NCBI GenBank assembly: GCA_037039925.1
Contig: JAXRKP010000101.1
Coordinates: 72,501-136,500 of the forward strand
Length of the DNA: 64,000 nt
Reading direction: 5' to 3'
From: Doris montereyensis
Lineage: Eukaryota > Mollusca > Gastropoda > Nudibranchia > Dorididae
Below the pieces are notes generated by a model, which was not told the origin of the DNA, did no database searches, and saw only the letters and a list, made by a program, of their open reading frames with translations. Shown in pieces: positions 34,701 to 42,339 of the stretch. A program made the position numbers and the translations under genes. The first letter of the stretch is position 1; each line of letters starts with the position of its first letter.

Positions 34701-37079
34701 GATAGTCTCCATGATAGTCCCCATGATAGTCCCCATGATAGTCTCCATGATAGTCCCCATGATAGTCCCCATGATAGTCCTCATGATAGTCCCCATGATA
34801 GTCCCCATGATAGTCCCCATGATAGTCCCCATGATAGTCCCCATGATAGTCCCCATGACAGTCTCCATGATAGTCCCCATGATAGTCCCCATGATAGTTC
34901 CCATGATAGTCCCCATGACAGTCCCCATGATAGTCCCCATGATAATCCCCATGATAGTCCCCATGATAATCCCCATGATAATCCCCATGATAGTCCCCAT
35001 GACAGTCCCCATGATAATCCCCATGATAGTCTCCATGATAGTCCCCATGATAGTCCCCATGATAGTCCTATGATAATCCCCATGATAGTCTCCATGATAG
35101 TCCCCATGATAGTCCCCATGATAGTCCCCATGATAGTCCCCATGATAGTCTCCATGATAGTCCCCATGATAGTCCCCATGATAGTCCCCATGATAGTCCC
35201 CATGATAGTCCCCATGATAGTCCCCATGATAGTCTCCATGATAGTCCCCATGATAGTCCCCATGATAGTCCCCATGATAGTCCCCATGATAGTCCCCATG
35301 ATAGTCCCCATGATAGTCCCCATGATAGTCCCCATGATAGTCCCCATGATAGTCTTCATGATAGTCCCCATGATAGTCCCCAAGATAGTCCCCATGATAG
35401 TCCCCATGATAGTCCCCATGATAGTCCCCATGATAGTCCCCATGATAGTCCCCATGATAGTCCCCATGATAGTCCCCATGATAGTCCCCATGATAGTCCC
35501 CATGATAGTCCCCATGATAGTCCCCATGATAGTCCCCATGATAATCCCCATGATAGTCCCCATGATCCCCATGATAGTCCCCATGATAATCCCCTAAGAT
35601 AGTCCCCATGATAGTCCCCATGATAGTCTCCATGATAGTCCCTAAGAAAGTCCCTAAGATAGTCCTGATGAAATCCCCATGATAGTCCCTAAGAAAGTCC
35701 CTAAGATAGTCCCCATGATAATCCCCATGATAGTCCCTAAGAAAGTCCCTAAGATAGTCCCCATGAAGTCCCTCCATGATAGTCCCTAAGAAAGTCCCTA
35801 AGATAGTCCCCATGATAGTCCCATGATAGTCCCTAAGAAAGTCCCTAAGATAATCCCCATGACAATCCCCATGATAGTCCCCAAGATAATCTCTATGATA
35901 ATCCCCATGACAATCCCCATAACAATCCCAATGATAATCTCATGATAGTCCCCATGATAATCCCCATAACAATCCCCATGATAATCCCTATGACATTCCC
36001 ATGATAATCCCTATGACAACTCCCCATGATAATCCCCATGATAGTCCCTTTGACAATCCCCATTATACTCCCATTATAATCCACATCATAATCCCATTAT
36101 AACTCCCATTATAATGATAATCCCCAGTGTCAGTCAGAGGGGACTTTGTAGCCCAGAGGCAAGGTATCTGCCTCTCAACCAAACGGTGGTGGATTTGAGT
36201 TCTGCTGACGATTGAACAATTTTCTCGAGTTTTTTTTTAGCAAAATCTACCCCCTGGTCTAGGTAGGTGGATCGACACCTAGCCCCATCGGAGACGGGCG
36301 ATAAAAAGGAGGTCCCATGTGCAGATCACAACACTCTGTGCGTGTTAAAGATCCCTTGGATGTTTACAGGGCAGTCCGGACCAAATTTTATAGAATCCTA
36401 TCAAAAACCTTGAGATCAACAGTTATATGTGGATGTGGATAAATCAAATCAAATACAAAAACTATACTTAGTACCCTGAATAAAATTCACAAGGAGCAGC
36501 CATGGAATCTGGAATAAAATCACTAAAAACTCAGTAGAAAATAGTTTGTGAATGTGAGAATGAAGAATGTTTCAAAATTATTTAAAATACAAAATTGATA
36601 AAATGGTGATTGAGACCCCCCCCCCCCAAAAAAAGAAAGAATCCCACCAACTACAACTTAAAGAGGGTAGTTAGCTTGGTTGGATGTGTGCTCTTTTTTT
36701 TCATGGTGAGGCAAAATGGGTGCCAACACAGAAGTTTGCAGGTTCGATTCTCTATTGACACTCAAGATTTTGTCTTTGTCTATACCTCTGTACTCAGTCT
36801 GTCTTTTTTTCCTACGAGGCTTTAATGTTATTTCGTGTTCTTGCTACTCGCTAAACTAACTTCAAGTTGAACAGCTCTCTTTTTTCTTTATTATTCTTTT
36901 TGCGTGCAGATCCGAACCCAGCTGAGGCAGAACCGAGGCCACTGAGTGTCCCATGGGAAGAACTCCTCAGACTGTCACAACACGTGTTTGCCACCATGGA
37001 CCAACACAGCCAGATTGTCTCATCGTTAGTGGAGAACGTTTTTGAATTTGGCTCAAGACCGGAGGGGAACAGGACATAA
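7311..37079 (+). CDS. ASTE1: Asteroid homolog 1-like XPG-family nuclease (whole gene, 10 coding exons)
   Basis: The joined exons give about 630 residues; from memory, vertebrate ASTE1 is about 680. The protein starts MGMIYLWSYL, like the MGIRGL start of asteroid proteins. XPG-type acidic positions are visible: D39 (ILVDFY), D97 (YLDG), E174 and D176 (GEADSF), D196 and D198 (SNDSDFCIF) and D266 (RGNDF). SNDSDFCIF is especially close to ASTE1. Human ASTE1 is reported as a structure-specific nuclease working with shieldin in double-strand-break end joining; its role here is inferred by homology. Exon phases agree along the chain. Exons 5, 8 and 9 need one-base corrections. The basic C-terminal tail of vertebrate ASTE1 is absent. 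The introns total about 28 kb and are mostly repeats. Confidence 0.8.
7797..8095. repeat. Imperfect inverted repeat with RTE-tail fragments
   Basis: The left arm at 7797-7873 ends GCTGATGTATCGTTTGTG. The right arm at 7955-8030 starts with its complement, CACAAACGATACATCAGC, and stays alignable for about 70 bp. A GGTAGAATGGGAACTGATAA segment (about 7890-7909) and its inverse near 8063 match the 3' end of the RTE-like elements. Confidence 0.6.
8040..10966 (-). mobile_element. RTE-like non-LTR retrotransposon copy A (endonuclease-RT), inactive
   Basis: Minus-strand fragments run in order from about 10935 down to 8250. An endonuclease start is followed by the RT pieces EEHHSGFRPGRNVQDHIF (near 9280), CFIDLEKAFDTV (near 9150), LSFADDLLRFGKSESD (near 8840) and MRVNAKKTK (near 8755). 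The C-terminal YLRRVVGKTKK and NQLRWFGHVN end the frame near 8280. Several frameshifts split the frame. It lacks the repeated 5' UTR seen in copies B and C, and ends 3' in a GAAA-rich tail near 8040. It lies in intron 1 of the ASTE1-like gene, antisense to it. The clade name is by resemblance. Confidence 0.8.
11145..11240. repeat. Degenerate (TATC)n tract
   Basis: Interrupted TATC/CATC tetranucleotides in intron 1. The rest of 10970-11740 shows nothing recognisable. Confidence 0.7.
11741..11852 (+). CDS. ASTE1: ASTE1-like exon 2
   Basis: The acceptor is AATGTTTCAG. The exon encodes VPLSSLSLQL to SLNQCVA plus one base and ends at GCAG/GTAGGC. Phase 0 in and phase 1 out; the split glycine codon restores GEAD with exon 3. 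It matches the helix that precedes the XPG-I acidic motif in ASTE1. Confidence 0.75.
11881..11912 (+). repeat. Tandem duplicate of the exon 2 tail and donor
   Basis: TGTTCATTGAATCAGTGTGT occurs at 11828 in the exon and again 57 bp later at 11885. The copy is followed by AGCAG/GTGTGTG and preceded by an acceptor-like TTTCAG. Confidence 0.8.
11939..13770. repeat. Intronic array, about 47-bp unit
   Basis: About 35-40 copies of a unit with AAGAATCATGATAGATTCAG and ATAATGATTTCC, most uniform at 13090-13740. The array runs to within about 50 bp of the exon 3 acceptor and fills nearly all of intron 2. Confidence 0.9.
13823..14052 (+). CDS. ASTE1: ASTE1-like exon 3 (XPG-I-like region)
   Basis: The acceptor is TTTGTCCCTTAG. 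With the split glycine, the exon encodes residues 173-249, GEADSFLAQHMLKDENVFAI to LWRHFG. GEAD and SNDSDFCIF are the internal acidic clusters. The donor TTTGGG/GTTAGT keeps phase 0 and spaces the next GND motif as in ASTE1. A later AAG/GTGTGA donor at about 14082 is possible but would insert ten extra residues. Confidence 0.8.
14411..14590 (+). CDS. ASTE1: ASTE1-like exon 4
   Basis: The acceptor is TTTTCTTTCAG. The exon encodes 60 residues, FPGVEYLTELSIIRGNDFTN to VYGKLI, in one clean frame, phase 0 at both ends, with donor ATA/GTAAGA. RGND carries the last conserved aspartate of the XPG-like core. Confidence 0.8.
14684..14900 (+). mobile_element. SINE family 1 copy (tRNA-derived)
   Basis: The tRNA-like head GGCCGAGTGGTTAGGCTG (A box) is followed by a degenerate B box, then by the shared body TACAAGTACTAGCTTGGGAG and CGCTTCATGCTATAGAAACC. 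Confidence 0.75.
14985..16770 (+). mobile_element. RTE-like retrotransposon copy B with internal deletion
   Basis: The 5' UTR at about 14990-15290 holds two CTGCTGCCTTGCAGG-type monomers. The endonuclease begins at TTTGGAACATGGAATGTTAG (15363) and reads VDVKDRAGAGVGLLMHKRQK and LLIAYGPNEDAPKEE. Near 16180 the sequence jumps directly to the C-terminal region (EEISQRIKKAS, then YLRRVVGKTKRDK and NQLRWFGHVNRINDN), so the whole RT core is missing. The 3' end, GGTAGAATGGGAACTGATAA plus a GAAA-rich tail, is intact. Confidence 0.85.
16775..17035 (-). mobile_element. SINE family 4 copy
   Basis: Read on the minus strand, the head has a tRNA-like B box (GGTTCAAACCCC near 16970). The body, CAGGCTCACCCATTGTACAT and CAGCTGGGTACTCGTTCACA on the + strand, is shared with the copy at 52690-52965. 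A C-run and (CA)n follow at 17031-17062. Confidence 0.6.
17149..17330 (+). CDS. ASTE1: ASTE1-like exon 5, frameshifted
   Basis: The acceptor is CCCCTCAG. The first codons (ADNAALQ) continue the exon 4 frame. The convincing downstream protein is two bases over: LQKVLRYATREEISD, then TFRIILEKVRQCVFP and ISMWKSFYWHRQ. It ends phase 0 at CGGCAG/GTAGGT. The frame changes between about 17165 and 17185. Starting the second frame at the acceptor would hit TGATAA, so a small indel or an alternative AG is needed. Confidence 0.6.
17331..18842. repeat. Intronic array, 57/63-bp unit, starting at the exon 5 donor
   Basis: About 25 copies of a unit with AAAGTTTGAAGGGATTTAGT and GATAGCTGTGTGGCATACGT, some with a six-base TGTATG insertion. 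The first unit begins at the GTAGGT donor, with no gap. Confidence 0.9.
18948..19104 (+). mobile_element. SINE family 2, 5'-truncated
   Basis: It shares GATAAAAAGGAGATTCCATG, AGATCCCTTGGCTGTTTACA and the CCTGAGATCACCTTAATTG end with the other family 2 copies. The tRNA-like head is missing. Confidence 0.7.
19105..19378 (-). mobile_element. SINE family 1 copy
   Basis: Inverse of the family 1 consensus: GGTTTCTATAGTGTGAAGCG near 19152, then the B box (GATTTGAACCCATGACC) and A box (GCAGCCTAACTACTCGGCCA) near 19310-19365. It abuts the family 2 copy. Confidence 0.75.
19560..19709 (+). CDS. ASTE1: ASTE1-like exon 6
   Basis: Fifty residues, IMEEPFATLRSAEEALVPLR to KRLFDTMQ, in a clean frame, phase 0 at both ends, with donor CAG/GTAAAA. 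LVPLRSQLYTIVL followed by VVMEYGRS matches the LRQxxYxxLL and VVEYDR region of asteroid proteins. The acceptor is taken at CCTTGAAG. Its pyrimidine tract is interrupted, so the start could lie a little upstream. Confidence 0.7.
19710..20810. other. Intron 6, first part: no recognised element
   Basis: AT-rich intron without recognised repeats. Frames here are short and resemble nothing. Confidence 0.5.
20815..21055 (-). mobile_element. SINE family 1 copy, diverged
   Basis: Inverse family 1 body (TTTATAGCATGAAGTGGAAC, CTCCCAAGCTGGTGCT) ending in a B-box-like GGATTTGAACCC. The A-box end is lost against the RTE-like 5' region. Confidence 0.7.
21180..24335 (+). mobile_element. RTE-like retrotransposon copy C, nearly full length, inactive
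   Basis: Three to four 5'-UTR monomers of about 68 bp (CTGCTGCCTTGCAGG ... GGCTAAGGGAGTTAACCC) lie at 21240-21470. The endonuclease starts at TTTGGAACATGGAATGTTAG (about 21632) and includes LLVHKRHEKLLESWKF, LLGDLNARVGKNVETS and NGERLIDFCLKNNMKIA. The RT includes EEHQSGFRPGRSVHNHIF, CFIDLEKAFDT, SFADDLVLFGKSESD and MRVNAKKTKTM. The C-terminus has YLRRVVGKTKRDKIRK and GRPRRKWEEDIKEAL. About ten frameshifts or stops disable it. The 3' tail is lost at a family 2 SINE. Same strand as the ASTE1-like host gene, in intron 6. Confidence 0.85.
24345..24605 (-). mobile_element. SINE family 2 copy
   Basis: Inverse family 2 sequence: AAGGTGATCTCAGGGTTTTC, CAGCCAAGGGATCTTTAACA, CACACGGGACCTCCTTTTTA, then a B-box-like GGGGCTCGAACCCC and head GAGGCCACACCTTGCCTCTG. 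Confidence 0.75.
24873..24996 (+). CDS. ASTE1: ASTE1-like exon 7
   Basis: A strong acceptor (TTTTCTTTCTTCAG). The exon encodes VHKSEDKDIPSLPVVNENSF to LFPNRL plus one base of glycine. The donor is CTGG/GTATGA, phase 1, which the GC start of exon 8 completes. This part is poorly conserved in the family and rests on splice signals, phase and the open frame. Confidence 0.65.
25255..25690. repeat. Intronic array, about 45-bp unit copying the exon 7 splice junction
   Basis: About nine units with CAATAGACTAG/GTATGACTG and TCAATGTTACAC. Exon 7 ends CAAACAGACTGG/GTATGACTGTCAA, so the repeats copy exon tail plus donor. Confidence 0.85.
25910..26140. repeat. (CT)n-rich zone
   Basis: CTCTCTGTCTCT low-complexity sequence. 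It still contains two remnants of the 45-bp unit, TATTTCCCAATAGACT near 25982 and GTATTTCTCACTAGACT near 26015. Confidence 0.85.
26145..28930. repeat. Intronic array, 36-bp unit
   Basis: About 75 copies of a unit with CTTTAGTCTGTCCCACATTT and CACCACCTGGATATGA. It is very regular at 26400-27540 and irregular after 27560. Because 36 is a multiple of three, a repetitive frame of 328 codons stays open; this is not a gene. Confidence 0.95.
29117..29326 (+). CDS. ASTE1: ASTE1-like exon 8, frameshifted
   Basis: Acceptor CTCTGTTTCAG. The start completes the split glycine: GRSYCQQYGVQKGFIYHLLR, then LLLNWQKNLNIRPREFLTLC and AWVMDE. The first frame stops at 29284. Another frame continues TAASPEDENAPRRVTIESWF and reaches a perfect donor, CTT/GTAAGT. 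The frame must change near 29245-29265. LLRYFLLLN and the following helix correspond to the ASTE1 C-terminal helical region. Confidence 0.6.
29345..29635 (-). mobile_element. SINE family 1 copy
   Basis: Inverse family 1: GCTTATCCCAGTTTCTGTAG near 29372, CTTTCCCAAGGAACACA near 29519 and a head near 29600 (AAGCCTGACCACTAGACCGC). A short patch, ACATTTCACCACCTGGATGA near 29550, matches the 36-bp array and may be gene-converted or chance. Confidence 0.65.
29700..30450. repeat. Intronic array, about 52-bp unit
   Basis: About 14 copies of a unit with GCTTGCAGATTGAACATTGA and AACAGATGCAAGGATGATTG. Several units are shortened. From 30450 to 30880 no element is recognised apart from a short C-run. Confidence 0.9.
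30880..31010 (-). mobile_element. SINE family 3 copy (tRNA-derived)
   Basis: On the minus strand: TAGTCGGTAGAATCCTGACT, then CACCTGGGAGGCC and the B-box-like AAGTTCTATTCGC, followed by TCCAGGCAAAAATTTTCTG. The same order occurs at 59397-59525. Confidence 0.55.
31041..31166 (+). CDS. ASTE1: ASTE1-like exon 9, frameshifted
   Basis: Acceptor AACATTTCAG, donor GACAG/GTAAGA. From exon 8 the frame gives LLFRLAYAFLGNVLNLSHAF, then PAPPIFSLVQ, like the hydrophobic PLPEP-containing helix of ASTE1. That frame ends in TGA at the donor. The frame that joins exon 10 reads CLALYTSIAVT. A one-base shift near 31130 reconciles them. Confidence 0.55.
31167..36125. repeat. 12-bp satellite array, about 5 kb, in intron 9
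   Basis: Roughly 400 units of CCCCATGATAGT and its variants. 31530-32390 is a near-perfect 24-bp higher-order repeat (CCCTAAGATAAT plus CCCCATGATAGT). 33980-34265 is another 24-bp form with ATTGCC. 34270-35590 is almost pure 12-bp unit. Both edges are degenerate. Twelve is a multiple of three, so frames up to 735 codons stay open on both strands; none is a gene. The array starts at the exon 9 donor. Confidence 0.97.
36145..36440 (+). mobile_element. SINE family 2 copy, near complete
   Basis: The head GAGGCAAGGTATCTGCCTCT is followed by a B-box-like region, GATCGACACCTAGCCCCATC, GATAAAAAGGAGGTCCCATG and AGATCCCTTGGATGTTTACA. It ends in an AAATC-type tail. Confidence 0.8.
36655..36770 (+). other. 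Possible tRNA-like repeat fragment
   Basis: GGGTAGTTAGCTTGGTTGG (A-box-like) and GCAGGTTCGATTCTC (B-box-like), about 70 bp apart. It is too far from a real tRNA fold to call a gene. Confidence 0.25.
36910..37079 (+). CDS. ASTE1: ASTE1-like exon 10 (terminal)
   Basis: Acceptor TTTTTGCGTGCAG. After the split aspartate it encodes PNPAEAEPRPLSVPWEELLR and LSQHVFATMDQHSQIVSSLV, ending EGNRT and TAA at 37077-37079. No canonical AATAAA was noted just downstream. The end is acidic to neutral, without the Lys/Arg-rich tail of vertebrate ASTE1, so a further exon cannot be excluded. Confidence 0.65.
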
Positions 37080-38050
37080 GGAGATGATGATAGCATCCCA
37101 TTGAAATTTCTTTTTTTAGCCTCTCACTCTCACTCTCACTCTCAGCTTCCTGTGGAGCACAGGCCATCAACAAAGAGCCGCCAGTCATTCCTAAACTGTG
37201 CCTACGTCTGCAACTCTCCCCAGATTTTCCTGCATCTCGCCATCTCTCTCCTCCAGGCCGTTCTTGGTCGCCCTCTAGATCTTTTCCCTTGTGGATTCCA
37301 TGTCAAGCTTTGTCTGGCTATATACCGTAGTAGCATAATATGGCTTACAGACACCATTGGAAAGCTCTATTCAAGCCTTTTCCAACCATGTGTGTTGTAA
37401 TAGCTCAATGAATGATAATCGGCTCTGATTGGTCGAATCAGATTGTGCTAAAAATAGGCTTTACCACCCGTTACTACCGCAGATGTCCGAGTCAAGAGCT
37501 CATCCGAGGCGATTAACGTTTTTAAACGCTCCGTAGAGCCACTTACATAAGAAAACTCAGAGAAAACAAGCCCACCAAAAGAAAGCTCATTCAATTTTGC
37601 GTTAAAAACTACTAATGTCATTAAATTTCGACTTTGCGAGTTACCGCGACAGAGCTTTGTTTAACGCATCCTCAACCAAAACTCGGCACAGCCTTCTAAC
37701 TAGATCTAGTAAGTGAGACTGTTTGCACCGTCGATTCAGTGTGTAGAGACAAATTATGCCGTTTTCATTTTTTTTCATTGTCTTCATTGATAAAAAGCCG
37801 TCTTGTAGTTTTCGGAGCTGTGAAAAACATTTGGCTTGTTCTATGTATTTATGACTTTAAGTTTAAGAGGTACGAGTTTTGTGAGTGATCGTTTTTGCGA
37901 GATATAGATGGTTAAATTTGGTGTTTTGGCCCATTTGAAAAAAAAAATTCTTTGAAAGTTAAAAATTTTAAACTTCGTTTAATATTGTCCTACAGAAATG
38001 ATTTTGGTATCAAATTACTCATGTAATGAAATTCTTTCCAGTGGTAGCAA
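37080..38050. other. Intergenic; possible transposon-derived fragment at 37138-37340
   Basis: A + frame reads PVEHRPSTKSRQSFLN, then VLGRPLDLFPCGFHVKLCL. As far as I recall, similar short segments are dispersed in invertebrate genomes next to transposable elements. The rest shows no feature. Confidence 0.3.
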
Positions 38051-38150
38051 TTGTTTTTCCATTGCTTACACTTGAGACTTCGGTTTGGATTACTTAGTAC
38101 AATTGTTTTTCATTGCTTACACTTGAGACTTCAGTTTGGATTACCTATTG
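38050..38150. repeat. Two-copy tandem duplication, about 50 bp
   Basis: ATTGCTTACACTTGAGACTT occurs at 38060 and again about 53 bp later, with the following TTTGGATTAC conserved. Confidence 0.8.
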
Positions 38151-38204
38151 TTATGGCCAATTCACCTCCGTTTCCTCCTTTTAAATCTCTCTTAACTAGG
38201 AGGG

Positions 38205-38460
38205 GAGGACTCAGCAGTTTGGAGGCAAGTAGTTGACGTCTCAACCAAAAGGTCGTGGGTTAAAGTCAGGTTGAAGTTTTCTCGATTTTTGTGTGTGTAA
38301 AATTTACCCCTCTGGTCCAGAAATTGGATCGACACCCAGTCTTATTGAAGGCAAGATGATAAAAAGGAGTTTCTGTGTGCAGATTAAAAATCCTACCAAA
38401 ATCCCCAAGGTCACCTTAGTTGTGGATGTGGGTAAAATCAAAGCAAATCAAATCAAAATC
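38205..38460 (+). mobile_element. SINE family 2 copy
   Basis: The head is degraded. GTCTCAACCAAAAGGTCGTG, GATCGACACCCAGTCTTATT, GATAAAAAGGAGTTTCTGTG and the tail GTGGATGTGGGTAAAATCAA follow the family order, with an internal deletion after 38385. Confidence 0.75.
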
Positions 38461-38607
38461 TCTCAACTGGGACCTGCTTGGTCCGTAAACGTGTGCAGAG
38501 CAGTCATTTTGGAATTAAGTAAACACTTTGCAGATTCGCCTTTTTTTGTCATTGTAACTTGTAGATATTTTATACATTTATGGAGGAAAAGTAAATAGAT
38601 ATCATTC

Positions 38608-39562
38608 TACTTTCTCAAGGAGATTTGAAATGTTCACATTCATATATTATTATAAATATATGTACCTCGCACGTCTCAAGGAGATTTGAAATATTCACAT
38701 TCCTATATTATTATAAATACAGTAGTATCCGGTTAAACACACTGTGCTCGGGAGGCCCGGGTAGCGTGTGTTTAGGAATTAGGCGTGCCCTTATAAAAAG
38801 TAGTAAAACCTTTAACTTGGCTTCTAATGTCAATGTTTTATGAATAGTAGACATCTTTACAAGTTTAGATCTTGTGAATATATTGTGGAACAAACACGAT
38901 AGCTTTCAATTTTCAAAGGCTGTTCAGTGTAACGACGTGTATTCTATGGTGGAATCTTGGTGGAGACTAATCACAGTTCACATTATGTGTGTGTGTGTGT
39001 GTGTGTCTGTGTGGCATGCATTGGCATCTAGCCTATCATGGCTCATCCAATGAAACACGAGGGCGTAGGAATCTACGCATAACAACACTACAGTGCTCTC
39101 AAACCCACCCCTGCCTCATAGGCTAGGTCTGTGTCCACCAGTCGTAAGTGAGAGCTGATCAGTGTGCGTGTGTATCACATAGGCCTAGAGGCCAAGGCAT
39201 AGGCCTATCGTTTACACAAAGAACGGCCAGAGTTCTTGCTGAGTGATGTAAGTGACATCCTGTGGCAAGTAATTAGTGGCTATCTGATCTATTTAAAAAG
39301 GTAATTTCTACCGATTTCAAAGCGTGCGTTTAGATGATGTAGCGTGCGTTAACAGTATACTGATTATATAGAAAAAAATCCGTCATAGTGCTCAGCCGTT
39401 CGTTTACCCGAAGCGTGCTTTTAATTTATCTGGCATGCGTTTAACGGGATACTACTGTATATGTACTTGCACGTCTCAAGGAGATTTGAAATGTTCACAT
39501 TCATATATTATTATAAATATATGTACCTTGCACGTCTCAAGGAGATTTGAAATATTCACATG
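38608..39562. repeat. About 62-bp tandem repeat split by a MITE
   Basis: Units with CTCAAGGAGATTTGAAAT and CATATATTATTATAAATA lie at 38608-38719 and 39466-39562. The intervening 738 bp is the pogo-like MITE, so the array was once continuous. Confidence 0.85.
38720..39457. mobile_element. Tigger/pogo-like MITE
   Basis: Ends CAGTAGTATCCGGTTAAAC and GTTTAACGGGATACTACTG form a terminal inverted repeat, flanked by TA on both sides (38718-38719, 39458-39459). Removing it and one TA restores AAATATATGTAC, which is present intact in a neighbouring unit of the host array. No transposase; a (TG)n run is at 38983-39006. Confidence 0.8.
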
Positions 39563-40299
39563 GCTACCAACCAACCTGTTCAAACTGAAAAATAGACTGG
39601 TTGCGCAAACTAGTTCTGACTCGTATAAACGGCCCGTAAGATGCCGGAAAGTGTTCATAATTCAACTTCTTTAAAGGTAAATGAAAGAAAATCTGCTGAT
39701 CATGGGCCTTTCTGGCAAAGTGCGACATTAGCCTTGCAACCTTAGAATGGCATTTCTCGACTTTCATCCCAATCTCTCTTGAGTTTCTGCCGTTAACTTA
39801 GGTGTTTTTAAAAACAAAATATAATTAACCCTCATATGTACATATTTTTAATGTCAATACAGATACGTTTTTACATATTAGTTGGCAGTTATGTGTTCAT
39901 ATTCGTATACATAAATAGACGCCTTTTGGGCGCCAAAAAAACCCTGCTTTTATGCATGCCGTGTGTTTATGGGAACTTAATAGGAGATAACTCATTTTGT
40001 TATGCAGAAAGTATACGGGTAAAAAGTGTCCCATGAAATTATATCGATTACGCCCCTGTATAGTCACACACGTGCACACCATGGGATACGACTACGAGAG
40101 CCATTCACCTTGTCTCTAAGTGTTTAAGGGTTTACTCTCTGTGGGCCACATATGTGTGTCATTTGTCAACTGTCTGTCCTTTCATTGCCATAGCCAAATC
40201 ACATTGCAATGGCAGGCTTTGCATTGAGATGGGTTTCCCATTAGCCATTGATAAATATGTGAATGTGATCCACAGCATACAGTCAGTCAGGAAAGCCAG

Positions 40300-41270
40300 T
40301 TTACTCCTAAGTCTTTGATCGTCGAGAAATCTCAGAGTCTAGAGACTCTAACGAACAGGATAGAGAATGTAGGCTAGACATGACATAAGTAAGACTGTCT
40401 AGTGTCTGACACCTTTGTCTTTCTTGGTATTGGTAGTGCTGGAACTCGTATAGGCAACGATTTATCCAAGCTAGACATGACAATGACTATGATAGAAGAA
40501 GACTAGCACATTTGTCCCAGTAACTAATAATTGTTTGCTACAGCATTCTCGTATGTGACAAAAATATCACTGACTGCACAATGAAAGATCCGTTTTGAGG
40601 CCAATAAAACAATGGATAGTTATGAAGGCGCATTTAGAAAGAAAAGACGTGCCTTTATGTGTGTCGACAATGTCTTTATACACTTAGTATAATATAGTAA
40701 AACATTTGGTCACCATAAATGTGATAAACAAAAAGTGGACTTAGGGTACAACCCTGTCTTACTCCTATATCTACATCAAACTCTTCAGATATGTTTCCAG
40801 CTACTCTCACAGAATAATGTCTGGACAACCAGCCCTTGACTTTCATCATTGAGAAATCACAGACGAGACACTAAGATAAGATTGGGATAGACAAGACAGT
40901 GTAGGCCAGACGTGACATAAGACTAAGTCTGAAGTCTGACACCTTTGTCTGGGTGGGTAGTGCTCGGACAGACAATGAAGCTAGACATGGACGAAGACTG
41001 ACACTGACATGGTTGCCCTAGTCCAAGCATTAGCATTGTTCGCTAGTGTGCCATCCATTCTCATGTTATCATTTTTTCTGGGGAAAAAACATCAACAAAA
41101 GACTCGTTTTAACTTATTTTAAGGCCTCTAACTCTAATGGATGAGTAGGAATTTGCATTAAAACTAGAGAAAAAGCATGCCATTGCCAATGCCTCTATAT
41201 GCGTGTCGACCATGTCTTTACACACCCTTATTAAAATTGTATAGTAAAAAATGGGTCAACAGAGGAAGGC
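40300..41270. repeat. Degenerate two-copy duplication, period about 540 bp
   Basis: GTCTGACACCTTTGTCT, GTAGTGCT and the order of surrounding words (GAGAAATC ... AGACATGAC ... AATTGTTTGCTA or AGCATTGTTCGCTA) recur at about 40310-40700 and 40845-41230. Divergence is high. Confidence 0.5.
40712..40812 (-). mobile_element. RTE-like fragment E
   Basis: About 100 bp closely matching copy A at 8945-9045 (shared ACAACCCTGTCTTACTCCTA and TATCTACATCAAA). It encodes the stretch after the RT active site and lies between the two halves of the 540-bp duplication. Confidence 0.8.
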
Positions 41271-41927
41271 GTGTGCTTATGTAGAGTGTGCTTTTATAAA
41301 GTGTTCGTTTATCCAGCAACTACTGTACTAATTTTTGTGGTGTTGGATCATCTAAAAAAAGAAGTCAAATACTAGATAGAAATATGCCTACATCTAAATG
41401 TACTACCAAAATAGTTTAAGGAAGATGTGGTTTCACTTGAAAAAGTTGTTTTTGTCACATTTTTTATAGATCTAATAAAATTACAAAATTCTCAGAATAA
41501 ATGAAATTTCACCCATGCAGAAACTACCAAAATTGTCTGGACTATTTTCTTTTTGTCTGAAGAGAATGTGTTTTGAATTATATATCTACCTCAAATAGTA
41601 CCGTTACAGGGATTTTTTAAAATTACGTATCAATCAAAATGCCCAGCAATTCTCAGTTGTCTGAACCGAAAGTGCCCAGCAGTGAGGGAGTTTAACAATT
41701 TTGTAGACAAGAGGAGCAGTAAAAAACAACTCTGTAACAAACCATAATAATGACATACGTATAGCGCCTTTAATTTCATATTTCACAGAAACAACCATTT
41801 AAATGCTCTCAACATATGAGTATGATTAAGGCTACAAGATCATCTTAGTCTTAGTTTGGGTGTCATGTCGTGACAATGGCCGAGTCTTCAGGTAATAAAA
41901 ATAAAAATACTGTACAAGATCATCATG

Positions 41928-42060
41928 GCGTTGGTGGCCGAGCGGTTAGACTGGGGATCATGAGGTCTCGAGTTCAAATCCTAGCAAAGCCAGGTCCGAA
42001 GTTGTGTTCCTTGGGAAAGTCACTTTACACTTATTTCCCCAACTCTACTAATAAAAATAA
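41928..42060 (+). mobile_element. SINE family 1, 3'-truncated
   Basis: GTTGGTGGCCGAGCGGTTAG and TCGAGTTCAAATCCTAGC (A and B boxes), then AGGTCCGAAGTTGTGTTCCT. It stops before the second half of the body. Confidence 0.75.
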
Positions 42061-42339
42061 AAGTACTATACTAAGTCTAAGTGAGAATATCCAATGCAAG
42101 AATGAGATTTCATTTCATATCATTGTCTTTAGTTATGATGAATCCTTGACAGTGACAGCTAAGACGTTCAACATGTTAACTACGCAGTTGAGTTACAAAG
42201 CTTCACATACTGGTACTTTGTATGAGCAATAGATCACTTTATTATGATTTCAGTATGAGATAACTTGACAGTGACAGATTTTATTTTGATTACAATTAGA
42301 TCTATCTACTCATAATGTCATAATCATAAAATGGTGGCA

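Noticed and set aside
33606..35813. 735-codon minus-strand frame (YHGD repeats), and the other long frames across 31058-35813
   Set aside because: The 12-bp unit is a multiple of three and lacks stops in several frames on both strands at once; no start context, no complexity, and the frames simply end where the array decays.
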